Shown here piece after piece: positions 7,534 through 14,595 of a DNA stretch of 14,915 nt. Origin of the DNA: Candidatus Aminicenantota bacterium (GTDB taxonomy: Bacteria > Acidobacteriota > Aminicenantia > UBA2199). The position numbers and the translations under genes were made by a program. The stretch is from positions 1 through 14,915 of the forward strand of contig DAOVIP010000005.1 of assembly GCA_030671465.1 (NCBI GenBank), in the 5' to 3' direction. The notes beneath the pieces are model-generated. The model made no database searches. It was not told the origin of the DNA and was given only the letters and a program-made list of their open reading frames with translations. Within the stretch, counting starts at the first letter, position 1. Each line of letters starts with the position of its first letter.

Positions 7534-8226
7534 TTACTCTTCTTCATGACACAGGGTACAATCGTCGACCCCATCGCTGTGACACTCGATACAATTCTTG
7601 CCAATACACCTCATATGGATATCGGCGTCCTCACAAATTTGAGTATATTTTGTATTGTAATGACATCGCCGGCAATTCATGGGAAAGACTCCTGGCTTTT
7701 TCCTTTGATAACCATGGTGACAGGTTTGGCACTCGATATCATATTCATCCGGGGCGGCGTGGGAAAAATGGTTAAAAACAACCGGTCCGCCATCGGTCTC
7801 AAAGGTGATCTCTTTGGGTTCGGCAATGGTTTCGAAATGATCGGCATTATGACAGAACTCGCAACCGACCGAACCCTGAACATGGCAATCCAGGCAGTTC
7901 TTGCCGATACATTTCTTGTGAATGGCCTCATCCTCACACATCCCAATATGATCTTTGCGGTAATGACAATCCCGGCAATTCATTTGATCGGAATCCTGGT
8001 CACCGGATTTATAATTGTGATGACACTCCTGGCAGGTCATATCCTTGAGTGACGTATGATACCGGTGGTCAAAAACAACCCCCCCTCCCTTGGTGTCAAA
8101 GGCCACCCTCAGAGGTTCCTTCTGCTTTTCAAAAACAAATCCCCAGAGGGCCAGAATTACCAAAATCAGAATAACCGCTCCGAAAATAATCTCTTTTCTT
8201 TTAGTTAAAATTTTAACTTTATCCAT
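7534..8226 (-). CDS. membrane-anchored octaheme c-type cytochrome (tandem c3-like domains)
   Basis: 230 residues. A short basic start and one hydrophobic helix (about 13-31) act as an uncleaved signal anchor, placing the rest in the periplasm. There are eight CxxCH haem sites, starting at C65, C84, C111, C122, C166, C185, C212 and C223. The second four repeat the first four at exactly 101 residues, so the protein is a duplicated tetraheme domain of the cytochrome c3/c7 type. Each domain also has FxH and xYH/xSH histidines ahead of its first haem, likely axial ligands. It is the first gene of the rnf operon, as cytochromes are in several Desulfobacterota and in methanogen Rnf systems, and should exchange electrons with RnfG or a periplasmic carrier. 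An in-frame TGA lies just upstream, so this ATG is the first possible start; its SD is poor. Confidence 0.95.
   Translation of the reverse strand: MDKVKILTKRKEIIFGAVILILVILALWGFVFEKQKEPLRVAFDTKGGGVVFDHRYHTSLKDMTCQECHHNYKSGDQDSDQMNCRDCHYRKDHIGMCEDEAIHKKCIGKNCLDCHVQGSVGCEFCHNADHFETIAEPKEITFETDGGPVVFNHFSHAAPDEYDIECQTCHHGYQRKKPGVFPMNCRRCHYNTKYTQICEDADIHMRCIGKNCIECHSDGVDDCTLCHEEE
7537..8085 (-). repeat. internal duplication: two tetraheme domains, 303-bp period
   Basis: Residues 48-129 (7840-8085) and 149-230 (7537-7782) of the cytochrome align without gaps over all four haem motifs and a conserved non-haem Cys pair (C97/C106 and C198/C207, each before CIGKNC). The period is 101 codons. Confidence 0.85.
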
Positions 8227-8244
8227 TATAAATCAAGGTTACTC

Positions 8245-8274
8245 CAACTTTATATAATATTGAAATTAAAGTTG
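8245..8274. promoter_or_regulatory. inverted repeat in the rnf operon leader
   Basis: CAACTTTA (8245-8252) and TAAAGTTG (8267-8274) are perfect 8-base complements with a 14-base loop. They lie between the predicted transcription start and the cytochrome start codon. They could form an RNA hairpin or a protein site; the AT-rich stem would be weak. Confidence 0.35.
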
Positions 8275-8307
8275 CTATCGAGTGAGCAAATTAATTTAGA
8301 TAGTAAC
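8271..8307. promoter_or_regulatory. candidate operator: near-perfect dyad over the rnf promoter -10
   Basis: GTTGCTATC (8271-8279) and GATAGTAAC (8299-8307) are inverted copies matching at 8 of 9 positions, separated by 19 bases. The right arm contains the -10 hexamer and the left arm covers early transcribed sequence, so a bound protein would block initiation. A smaller dyad, TTGCT/AGCAA (8272-8276, 8285-8289), overlaps it. No known regulator consensus was recognised. Confidence 0.4.
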
Positions 8308-8329
8308 ATAAAAAAATTTCGGATGTCAA
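8300..8329 (-). promoter_or_regulatory. sigma-70-type promoter of the cytochrome-rnf operon
   Basis: On the minus strand, TTGACA (8324-8329) is a perfect -35. An 18-base spacer leads to TACTAT (8300-8305), a 4-of-6 match to the -10. Start of transcription would be near 8293, leaving a leader of about 65 bases before the cytochrome ATG. The T-rich spacer and position just after the response regulator gene fit a promoter for the rnf operon. No intrinsic terminator was seen in the gap 8227-8369, so read-through from the hydrogenase side is also possible. Confidence 0.6.
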
Positions 8330-8369
8330 GTGAAAAAAACAACCCTATCCGACACCTGAAAAGTGAAAA

Positions 8370-8756
8370 TTATTCTTTCAGCAATCCTTTTATGGTGGCA
8401 ATCAAATCATCGGGATCAATCGGTTTTTCCATGAATTTTTCGACTGGCAGGAAATTGCCGTCTTCTTCAATGTTAAATTTGAATTTGCTTATCTGATTCA
8501 CCGCAGTTGCCAGTATGATTGGAATATGTTTGAATTTTTCATTCATTTTTACATACTGGGCAAAATTGAAACCGTCACTGTCCTTTTCCATCATGACATC
8601 CAGGATGATCAGATCAATTTCTTCACTTTCCAAAATCTCTCCCGCAACTTTGATAGTTGTAGCCTGAACCACATCATAATTACTGTGTTCTAAAATAATC
8701 TTTCGGGCTTCCAATACATCGATATCATCATCAATATCTAATATTTTCTTCATCAT
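8370..8756 (-). CDS. stand-alone response regulator receiver protein
   Basis: 128 residues, a single receiver (REC) domain and nothing more. The acidic pocket is D9-D11, the phospho-acceptor is D53 in LIILDVMM, the switch residue is T84, and K111 precedes P112. There is no DNA-binding or enzyme output domain, so it would act by protein contact, as CheY- or Spo0F-like proteins do, or in a phosphorelay. The start has two adjacent Met codons (8756 and 8753). The SD AGGAGG at 8761-8766 is 4 bases from the first and 7 from the second, so the second may be used. The SD overlaps the stop of the kinase gene, which implies paired expression. Its place between hydrogenase and rnf operons suggests a link to H2 or redox state, but its target is unknown. 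Confidence 0.9.
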   Translation of the reverse strand: MMKKILDIDDDIDVLEARKIILEHSNYDVVQATTIKVAGEILESEEIDLIILDVMMEKDSDGFNFAQYVKMNEKFKHIPIILATAVNQISKFKFNIEEDGNFLPVEKFMEKPIDPDDLIATIKGLLKE

Positions 8757-8764
8757 GATTCCTC

Positions 8765-9463
8765 CTAATTCATTAAAGGTAGTTTTATGGTTAATGTTGT
8801 TCCCACACCCACGGTACTATCCACATCAATGGACCCTTCATGGTCCTTGATGATCTGGTTGACCAGAGAAAGTCCCAGGCCGATACTGCCATCGATATTT
8901 CTCCTGGCCTCTTTGCCCCGGGAGAAGATAGTAAATATGCTTTCAATATCCTCCGGAGGAATTCCGATTCCGGTATCACTGATCTCAACCACGATCAGTC
9001 TGCCGAATTTTTCAAAACATCGGATATCAATCCGGCCATTTTCTTTATTGTATTTAACCGCATTCATAATGACATTATTAAAAGCCCTCAACAAGAAGGT
9101 ATAATTTCCGAAAACGTACTTTTCCCGGCAGGATCCCTGCGAATAGTGGATCGAAATATTGTTTTGACGGGCATAGTGCTCAATGATCGAATAAGATTCA
9201 TCAATAATTTCAATCAGGTTCAACCGTTCCCGCTTCATCTGGGATTTATTCTCCAGAAGCGTATAATCCAGGATATCCTCAACAATTCTGATGAGCCCTT
9301 CCGATTTCTTCCTGGCTCTGGTGATGAGTTCCAAGACTTTTACCGGGTCATCCACATATCCCTTTTCCACTACATTCAGCAGATCGACCACGGCAGACAG
9401 GGGGGCTTTCAAATCATGGGCAATAACTGCCAGACTCTTAACATTTTCCTCTATTTTTGACAT
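8765..9463 (-). CDS. cytosolic histidine kinase without a sensor domain
   Basis: 232 residues. The phospho-accepting His is H16 in IAHDLKAPL, only 15 residues from the N-terminus, followed by the dimerisation helices. The ATPase domain has an N-box (FNNVIMNAVKYN, N130 and N134), G1 (DTGIGIPPE, from D163), an F-box-like IFTIFSRG and G2 (GSIGLGLSL, 193-200). No PAS, GAF, HAMP or membrane segment is present, so any signal must come through a partner protein or another subunit. The SD AGAGGA is well placed. It begins about 30 bases after the hydrogenase protease gene and ends 8 bases before its receiver protein, so it is likely co-transcribed with the hydrogenase. A partner sensor may lie elsewhere. 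Confidence 0.9.
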   Translation of the reverse strand: MSKIEENVKSLAVIAHDLKAPLSAVVDLLNVVEKGYVDDPVKVLELITRARKKSEGLIRIVEDILDYTLLENKSQMKRERLNLIEIIDESYSIIEHYARQNNISIHYSQGSCREKYVFGNYTFLLRAFNNVIMNAVKYNKENGRIDIRCFEKFGRLIVVEISDTGIGIPPEDIESIFTIFSRGKEARRNIDGSIGLGLSLVNQIIKDHEGSIDVDSTVGVGTTLTIKLPLMN

Positions 9464-9493
9464 TGGATTCCTCTTTTAACAAAACCATCGAAC

Positions 9494-9985
9494 TCAGACA
9501 ATTAAATCACCTTTATCAATATCCAGCATGACTTCATCGTAGACCTGTTCAACCAGAGATGGCAATGCCTGCTCCACAACCGGGCTCAATTTTTCTGACA
9601 TGGCAATTTCATCGGGCTGGATACAGTAAATCACCACATCAGGATTTCCCTTCTGTCTAATCCTGGGAGCGATATCCAGAAAATCAATTAAATCAAACTC
9701 ATGTAATGAATAACCCTTGGCTTCCTTTAAACTATTCACCTCATCCCGATGAAATCTCCGAAATTCTCCGGGCTGAATGCCGCAATTGCCCGCATCAATG
9801 AATATTATTTTTTCCCTCTCGTCGAATTGATGAAGAAGATTCATCCCGCAGGTACCGGCCTCTACTAGGTCAATTTCTTTTCCCTTCAATTTTTCTCCTA
9901 GTATTCGGGTGGCATGAAGACCTGCCCCCTCATCTGCCAGGAGTGTGTTACCCAGGCCAATAACCGCTATTTTATGTCTTTTCAT
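9494..9985 (-). CDS. [NiFe] hydrogenase maturation endopeptidase
   Basis: 163 residues, normal for the HybD/HycI family. The start motif GLGNTLLADEGAG is intact, and the three nickel-probing residues of HybD have counterparts in E19, D64 (FIDAG) and H95 (SLHEFDL). The enzyme removes the C-terminal tail of the hydrogenase large subunit once nickel is inserted. It follows hydA by 3 bases with only a weak SD, so translation is probably coupled. The likely substrate is the HydA tail in the same operon, which is just eight residues after the last cluster His. Confidence 0.93.
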   Translation of the reverse strand: MKRHKIAVIGLGNTLLADEGAGLHATRILGEKLKGKEIDLVEAGTCGMNLLHQFDEREKIIFIDAGNCGIQPGEFRRFHRDEVNSLKEAKGYSLHEFDLIDFLDIAPRIRQKGNPDVVIYCIQPDEIAMSEKLSPVVEQALPSLVEQVYDEVMLDIDKGDLIV

Positions 9986-9988
9986 ATA

Positions 9989-11293
9989 CTATTTTTTAAA
10001 TTCCACATTTAAAAAGTGGGTGGAACAGGATATACATGGATCATAGGCCCTGACCAGCATTTCCAGGTTGAACTGCAAATCCTTCTCCGGAAGGCTCAGC
10101 ATCTCGGGCACCATCTTCTCAAAATCCATCTGAATATTGTTGTGATTCAAATTGGTGGGGATCACACAATTGGCTGCCACACAAATACCATCATCATTAT
10201 AGGAGTAATCATGGAACAGAATACCCCGGGGAACTTCAACTGCTCCGACTCCCTGGCCATTTTTTACCTCGATATCAGGCTTCTCCATTTTTAATTCCTG
10301 ACCCAGCAACCATTCAATATGACTGATTGACCGCTCCACGGCAAAGACACATTCTACCACCTGAGCCGCATTGTTCTGGTATGGACTGATATTGATACCT
10401 GGCTTCAAGCCCAGCATTTCGGCAATCTGTTGACTCAAAGGGGTCAACTGACTATGGTTGTTGTTGTAGCGGGCCAGGGCGCCCACCATGAATGAGGCCC
10501 GGTTAAACTTTCCATACTTGGCTGTGGATTGAGGTACCACAAACTCATTCACCACACCCTTGTATTCATCAGGGGATATATTTTTATCAATATCTGTGGT
10601 GGTAACCTGTCCATCATAAAAAGCATATTCCTCGTCGTATGTCAGCGATAGGTACTCGGTCTCCCGGTTGAAGTCAGGGAATCCACCTGAAACCGATTTA
10701 AAAATCTCGGCCAGTTTCAACAGGTCCCCTTTAGCCTCCTCCAGCCGCCTCTTCAACTCTTCCAATTCTTGCCAGGTGGGCAACATGGTGAAATGTCCCA
10801 CTTTGGCCCGGATGGGATGGGTAGTCCGACCACCGATCACATCACACAGTTCATTGGACAGCCGGTGTAACTTGGTCACCAGCAGCACCGCATCCGGGTG
10901 ACTCGCGATCAGGGGAATGACACTGTTGACCTTGAACAGATCGGGCAGTACCAGATAACAAACATGCAAAATGTGACTCTGAAGTGTTTCTCCGTGAAGC
11001 AACAATTCACGCAATACCCGGGTTTGTTCGGAGATATTGATTCCCAGAGCAGCCTCGGTTGCTTTCAAACTGGCACAGGTGTGACCGATCGAGCATATAC
11101 CGCATATCCTTGAGGTGATGGTGGCCAGTTCAGAATACGCCCTGCCCACAACCATGGTCTCAAAAAATCGCGGTGCCTCTGGCACCTGCCACTCGAGCTT
11201 TTCTATATTTCCATCTTTAACATCCACCACAATATTACCGTGACCTTCCACACGGGTCAGATGCCTGACATTTATCTTGACTTCTTTACTCAT
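9989..11293 (-). CDS. hydA: group 3b-like [NiFe] hydrogenase large (alpha) subunit
   Basis: 434 residues. It carries the active-site motifs L1, RICGICSIGH (C64, C67, H71), and L2, DPCISCSTH (C420, C423, H426), which hold the Ni-Fe centre. The N-terminus shows the usual TRVEGHG. After H426 only eight residues remain, a very short tail like those of sulfhydrogenase-type enzymes; the adjacent protease should remove it. All four Ni ligands are Cys, with no in-frame TGA. The start overlaps the hydD stop by ATGA (11290-11293) and has a strong SD (GGAGGT). Next to HydB, HydG and HydD it forms a cytosolic heterotetramer that couples H2 to NAD(P)H. The subgroup is assigned from subunit make-up, not from a tree. 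Confidence 0.94.
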   Translation of the reverse strand: MSKEVKINVRHLTRVEGHGNIVVDVKDGNIEKLEWQVPEAPRFFETMVVGRAYSELATITSRICGICSIGHTCASLKATEAALGINISEQTRVLRELLLHGETLQSHILHVCYLVLPDLFKVNSVIPLIASHPDAVLLVTKLHRLSNELCDVIGGRTTHPIRAKVGHFTMLPTWQELEELKRRLEEAKGDLLKLAEIFKSVSGGFPDFNRETEYLSLTYDEEYAFYDGQVTTTDIDKNISPDEYKGVVNEFVVPQSTAKYGKFNRASFMVGALARYNNNHSQLTPLSQQIAEMLGLKPGINISPYQNNAAQVVECVFAVERSISHIEWLLGQELKMEKPDIEVKNGQGVGAVEVPRGILFHDYSYNDDGICVAANCVIPTNLNHNNIQMDFEKMVPEMLSLPEKDLQFNLEMLVRAYDPCISCSTHFLNVEFKK

Positions 11294-12045
11294 TTCTTTA
11301 CCTCCGGATTCACTCCAAATAAATTAATCGTCCGTTTGATCTCCTCAACGGTGTAATTATATTTATCCAATATCTCATGCATGGCATTCTTATTGGGATT
11401 ATCCACCGTTCCTCTACAGGCTTCGCAGGGTGAACCATTCGAAGGGCAAATCGCCCCGCAACCCGCTCGGGCCAGTGGTCCCAGGCAAATCACACCTTTG
11501 TCAAACAGGCAAATATTTTCTTTTAACTTGCACTCCACGCATACCGGATGATTGGGTAAACGGGGTATTTTACCCAGACTCAACTCCTTAACCATACGTA
11601 AGAACTCATCCCGGTTAATTGGACACCCCGGGATATATAAATCCACCTTTACCACTTCATCGACTCCTTTGGTGGGATAGGTATCCAGATGAGGCATGTA
11701 GGAATCATCACCGTACACACACTTCTTGACATCATCCATGCTGTGCCAGATATTCTTCAACCGGTTGATCCCGCCGTTGACCGCACACTGTCCATAGGCC
11801 ACCAGCAACTTGGAGCGTTCCCTTATATCTTTTAATCGTTTCTCGTCTGATTTGCGGGTTATTGATCCTTCGATAAACGCTATATCATAAGTTTCTGATG
11901 TGCTGCCTGTCATCACTTCCCTGAATTCTACCAAATCGACCAGATCCAACAGCTTGATGATATCTTCCTCCAGATTCGCCACCTGCAATTGACATCCCTC
12001 GCAACAAGCAAAATCAAAAAATGCTACCTTCGGCTTATCACTCAT
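11290..12045 (-). CDS. hydD: group 3b-like [NiFe] hydrogenase small (delta) subunit
   Basis: 251 residues with no twin-arginine signal, so the enzyme is cytosolic. It begins with the small-subunit motif FFDFACCEGCQLQ (C14, C15, C18). GQCAVNGG and IPGCPIN complete the proximal [4Fe-4S] set. A Cys-rich C-terminal part (CVECK, then further Cys to CEACRG) holds the medial and distal clusters. It relays electrons from the Ni-Fe site of HydA to the HydB/HydG flavin and iron-sulfur subunits. The SD AAGGAGT sits 9 bases before the ATG and overlaps the end of hydG, whose stop is 1 base upstream. It ends in an ATGA overlap with hydA. Confidence 0.94.
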   Translation of the reverse strand: MSDKPKVAFFDFACCEGCQLQVANLEEDIIKLLDLVDLVEFREVMTGSTSETYDIAFIEGSITRKSDEKRLKDIRERSKLLVAYGQCAVNGGINRLKNIWHSMDDVKKCVYGDDSYMPHLDTYPTKGVDEVVKVDLYIPGCPINRDEFLRMVKELSLGKIPRLPNHPVCVECKLKENICLFDKGVICLGPLARAGCGAICPSNGSPCEACRGTVDNPNKNAMHEILDKYNYTVEEIKRTINLFGVNPEVKK

Positions 12046-12046
12046 C

Positions 12047-12970
12047 TTAAATTACTCCTTTTATGTAACTGATATCATTGTAGTAGAATACAGGACCGTC
12101 CTGACATACATAAATATCCTCAATCTGGCAATGACCGCATTTGCCAACTCCACATTTCATCCGCCTCTCCAGCGATAAAATAATATGGTCATCGGAAAGC
12201 TCCATATCATGGAGGTTCATGATAGCAAATTTATACATGACCGGCGGGCCCACCACAATGGCATAGGTCTCACGCGGGTCTACATAATCCAACTTGGGAA
12301 ACAGGGTAGTAATTACTCCAACATTATCCTTCCACTTCTTCGATTTCCATTCATCCACCGGACCTCGGTAGGATAAATCCATGTGGCTCATTTCCAGATA
12401 GGTGGACAGATCGGTGGTATCGACCGTTTCATAGAACACAATATCATCACGCTGTTTCCATTGTTCCAGTTCATCGACAAATAGACGCTGGGCCGGATCT
12501 TTGCATCCGAACAGAATGGATATATTCTTGTAATCATCCCGGTGTTCCAGTGCATACTTGATGGCTGAACGGGCCGGCACCAAGCCGATACCTCCGCAGA
12601 TAAATAGCAAGCTGCTTCCCTTTAAGGCTTCCATGGGAAAAGAGGTGCCGTAAGGTCCCCGGACACCCACCTTTTCTCCGACTTCCAAACTGTGAATGGC
12701 TGAGGTAACGGTTCCCACTTTGCGGATCACCATTTCAAATCGATTATCGGTAGCGGGCGGCGAGGAAACGGATATGGGTGCCTCACCAATACCCGGAATG
12801 GATATTTCGGCAAACTGACCGGGACGATGGCCCAGGCTGTGATCCCTTAGCTCGAAACTGAAATAGGTATCAAATGGGGTCATAGGTCTTTTTTCTCTCA
12901 GCGTAGCCACCTCGGGCAGATAGATCGATGTCTTTTCTATCACTTCTTTATGTGGATAAGTTTCAGCCAT
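12047..12970 (-). CDS. hydG: group 3b-like hydrogenase FAD/NAD(P)-binding (gamma) subunit
   Basis: 307 residues from the ATG at 12970. A longer frame reaches 13075, but the perfect SD AGGAGG at 12976-12981 and overlap avoidance with hydB favour the internal start. Domains: a ferredoxin-reductase-type FAD domain (RPGQF 49-53, PISVSS 65-70); an NAD(P) domain starting FICGGIGLVPARS (123-135); and a C-terminal [2Fe-2S] site (C273, C278, C281, C289), as in dihydroorotate dehydrogenase PyrK and sulfhydrogenase gamma. It oxidises or reduces NAD(P)H and links to HydB. The hydB stop is 10 bases upstream and hydD starts 1 base after its stop. NADH or NADPH preference cannot be read from the sequence alone. 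Confidence 0.93.
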   Translation of the reverse strand: MAETYPHKEVIEKTSIYLPEVATLREKRPMTPFDTYFSFELRDHSLGHRPGQFAEISIPGIGEAPISVSSPPATDNRFEMVIRKVGTVTSAIHSLEVGEKVGVRGPYGTSFPMEALKGSSLLFICGGIGLVPARSAIKYALEHRDDYKNISILFGCKDPAQRLFVDELEQWKQRDDIVFYETVDTTDLSTYLEMSHMDLSYRGPVDEWKSKKWKDNVGVITTLFPKLDYVDPRETYAIVVGPPVMYKFAIMNLHDMELSDDHIILSLERRMKCGVGKCGHCQIEDIYVCQDGPVFYYNDISYIKGVI

Positions 12971-12975
12971 GATTT

Positions 12976-12981
12976 CCTCCT
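12976..12981 (-). promoter_or_regulatory. ribosome binding site deciding the hydG start
   Basis: AGGAGG on the minus strand, 5 bases before the ATG at 12970. It touches the hydB stop codon (12981-12983) and settles the internal start over the longer frame to 13075. Confidence 0.8.
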
Positions 12982-14003
12982 CACTGCTTTTCCAGAATAT
13001 ATTTGAACACTTTGTTCGGTCCGGCAATATCAGCGGTACAGGCATCCGCACACCTTCCGCATCCCACACACCCAAAATAGCGGTACCTGTCAGGAAGGTA
13101 TTTTACTTTTCTGAATGTTCGATGTTTGAATCGATCCGCCCGGTCTCTGCGAAAATTGTGACCGTCAGCAACCACGGCAAAATTCTCCAGCATACAGCCG
13201 TCCCAGACCTTTATCCGTTGACCCGCAGCCAGGGTGAGATCGATTTCTTCGCACACATCAAAACAGTAGCAGGTAGGGCAAACGAAAACACAGGAACCGC
13301 AGGAAAAACATTTATCCCCAAAATATTTCCAAACCGAATGATAGTAATTCCGAGTTAAAAATTCTGAAGCGATATCCACTGTAACCGGCAGTTTCTGATC
13401 GTCTTTGATATGGGTCTTGGCTTCTTCGACCTGCTTCAGGCTGTAGGTATTCTTTTTTAGTTGACTGCCCTTCAGGTAATTTTTCCCTTTTTCACTGACC
13501 ACTTCGATAACATATTCATCTCCCATATCCACCAGCATCAGGTCCGCCACCTTGTAGTATTGGTCTTTAACCACAGATCTTGAAAAACGTTGCTTAAAAT
13601 GCTTTTGGGGATAGCTGCCGATCAACAGGGAATTTTCTCTTTTCTTGATATAGTGTTCATCACCATCACCATCTGAAAAAGCCCGGTCCATCAGGTAAAT
13701 GGCAGCCAGATCATAATAGTGAATCCCGAAAATGGTGATGGGATCGTAGCTGTTAACCGCCACGTAGCTCTCAACGTTTTTGGGAGCAAATTTTAACATG
13801 ACCTCCTTCTGGGGTTGAAAATACTTTTTAGGAGGCAGTATGGTAACGTCATAGTCAAGTCTCAAGTCCTTTGATGACTGCAAGTCATCAAATACAAAGT
13901 GGGAACCCTTTTGAATGACCCCCACAATTCTGGATTTTTTTTCCGACATTTTTTTATCAACAAAAGACAAGAAATTCTTTTTTGAAATTTTTAAGAGTTC
14001 CAT
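12981..14003 (-). CDS. hydB: group 3b-like hydrogenase iron-sulfur (beta) subunit
   Basis: 340 residues from the ATG at 14003. The frame extends to 14078, but AGGAGA (14010-14015) marks this start and the upstream part would cover the promoter. The N-terminal 220 residues have no simple motif but match the sulfhydrogenase beta pattern. Two ferredoxin-type clusters follow: C232/C235/C238/C242 with an extra C245/C247/C251, then WDGCML (267-272), and C312/C315/C318/C322. The last Cys is followed by Thr rather than the usual Pro. The subunit passes electrons between HydD and HydG. It is the first gene of the hydrogenase operon and lies behind a good promoter. Confidence 0.92.
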   Translation of the reverse strand: MELLKISKKNFLSFVDKKMSEKKSRIVGVIQKGSHFVFDDLQSSKDLRLDYDVTILPPKKYFQPQKEVMLKFAPKNVESYVAVNSYDPITIFGIHYYDLAAIYLMDRAFSDGDGDEHYIKKRENSLLIGSYPQKHFKQRFSRSVVKDQYYKVADLMLVDMGDEYVIEVVSEKGKNYLKGSQLKKNTYSLKQVEEAKTHIKDDQKLPVTVDIASEFLTRNYYHSVWKYFGDKCFSCGSCVFVCPTCYCFDVCEEIDLTLAAGQRIKVWDGCMLENFAVVADGHNFRRDRADRFKHRTFRKVKYLPDRYRYFGCVGCGRCADACTADIAGPNKVFKYILEKQ

Positions 14004-14009
14004 GATTTG

Positions 14010-14015
14010 TCTCCT
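14010..14015 (-). promoter_or_regulatory. ribosome binding site deciding the hydB start
   Basis: AGGAGA on the minus strand, 6 bases before the ATG at 14003. It supports this start over the longer reading to 14078. Confidence 0.8.
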
Positions 14016-14042
14016 ATAAAACGATACATAATTAAGATTATT

Positions 14043-14071
14043 ACAATAATATAAAACCCCAATCTTGTCAA
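14043..14071 (-). promoter_or_regulatory. sigma-70-type promoter of the hydrogenase operon
   Basis: On the minus strand, TTGACA (14066-14071) is a perfect -35. A 17-base spacer leads to TATTGT (14043-14048), matching the -10 at 4 of 6. Start of transcription would be near 14036, about 33 bases before hydB. A short dyad, TTGT/ACAA (14065-14068, 14075-14078), overlaps the -35 and may be an operator; its spacing does not fit a Rex site. Confidence 0.65.
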
Positions 14072-14188
14072 GAAACAAAACCCAAGAATTCGAAAAATTA
14101 TTCCAAAAAATAAAATTAATCGTTAAAATTAAAACAAATAATAACGGAAAGAAACCGGAAGGGCCTTTTGATTTTCCCTAACTCGTTA

Positions 14189-14194
14189 TATAAT
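14189..14194 (+). promoter_or_regulatory. -10 element of the hypA promoter
   Basis: TATAAT is a perfect -10, 20 bases before the hypA ATG. The -35 is poor: TTGATT (about 14168-14173) lies only 15 bases upstream. The leader would be about 14 bases with a weak SD. Confidence 0.45.
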
Positions 14195-14214
14195 GAATCA
14201 GAAGCGAAAATATC

Positions 14215-14559
14215 ATGCATGAATTCGCCCTGGCTGAAGATATCATTAAAACCATTGGCACCAGTGTGAACCATAAGTTTGGAAGCATATCCCAGATCAA
14301 CATCGAGGTGGGCCCCTTTTCGGGAGTGGTGATTGATTCCCTGGAATTCGGCCTGCAGATTATTATGAAAGAAAAAACCAATCCCACGGTCAAGATCAAC
14401 ATCAAGCAGGTATCGGCCAGGGCACAATGCCAATGCGGAAAAAGCTATTCGTTTACCACCATGTTTGATGGATGTCCGGTATGCAATTCATTACAACGAA
14501 AAATTATTTCCGGGATGGACATTGTAATCAATTCCGTAGAAATCAGAGAAAACCAATGA
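14215..14559 (+). CDS. hypA: hydrogenase nickel-insertion protein HypA
   Basis: 114 residues, the normal HypA length. The N-terminal MHEFALAE contains His2, the nickel ligand, which fixes the start. A zinc site uses C72, C74, C87 and C90. The first pair is CxC rather than the usual CxxC, a small deviation. HypA delivers nickel to the hydrogenase large subunit together with HypB. It is transcribed away from the hydrogenase operon it presumably serves. The stop overlaps an ATG that leads only to a 23-codon frame; hypB begins further down at 14596. Confidence 0.95.
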   Translation: MHEFALAEDIIKTIGTSVNHKFGSISQINIEVGPFSGVVIDSLEFGLQIIMKEKTNPTVKINIKQVSARAQCQCGKSYSFTTMFDGCPVCNSLQRKIISGMDIVINSVEIRENQ

Positions 14560-14595
14560 GTGATAAAATCGAGGAATACAAAGGGGGTAAAGCCC

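Larger units (their letters stand above)
14004..14214. other. divergent intergenic region, hydB / hypA
   Basis: The 211 bases between the two divergent start codons are very AT-rich and contain no convincing gene. They hold the hydrogenase promoter on the minus strand and a TATAAT on the plus strand. The T-rich stretch upstream of the hydrogenase -35 (minus-strand reading of about 14072-14140) could serve as an UP element. Confidence 0.7.

Noticed and set aside
8330..8369. Intrinsic terminator after the response regulator
   Set aside because: A T-run is present on the minus strand, but no convincing GC-rich stem precedes it.
12971..13075. Longer N-terminus for the hydrogenase gamma subunit
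   Set aside because: It would overlap hydB, has no SD, and the internal start has a perfect one.
14004..14078. Longer N-terminus for the hydrogenase beta subunit
   Set aside because: It would cover the -10 region of a good promoter, and the start at 14003 has AGGAGA in place.
14240..14275. Possible sigma-54 promoter (TGGCAC within hypA)
   Set aside because: The GG/GC spacing of the -24/-12 pair is not met, and it lies inside the coding region.
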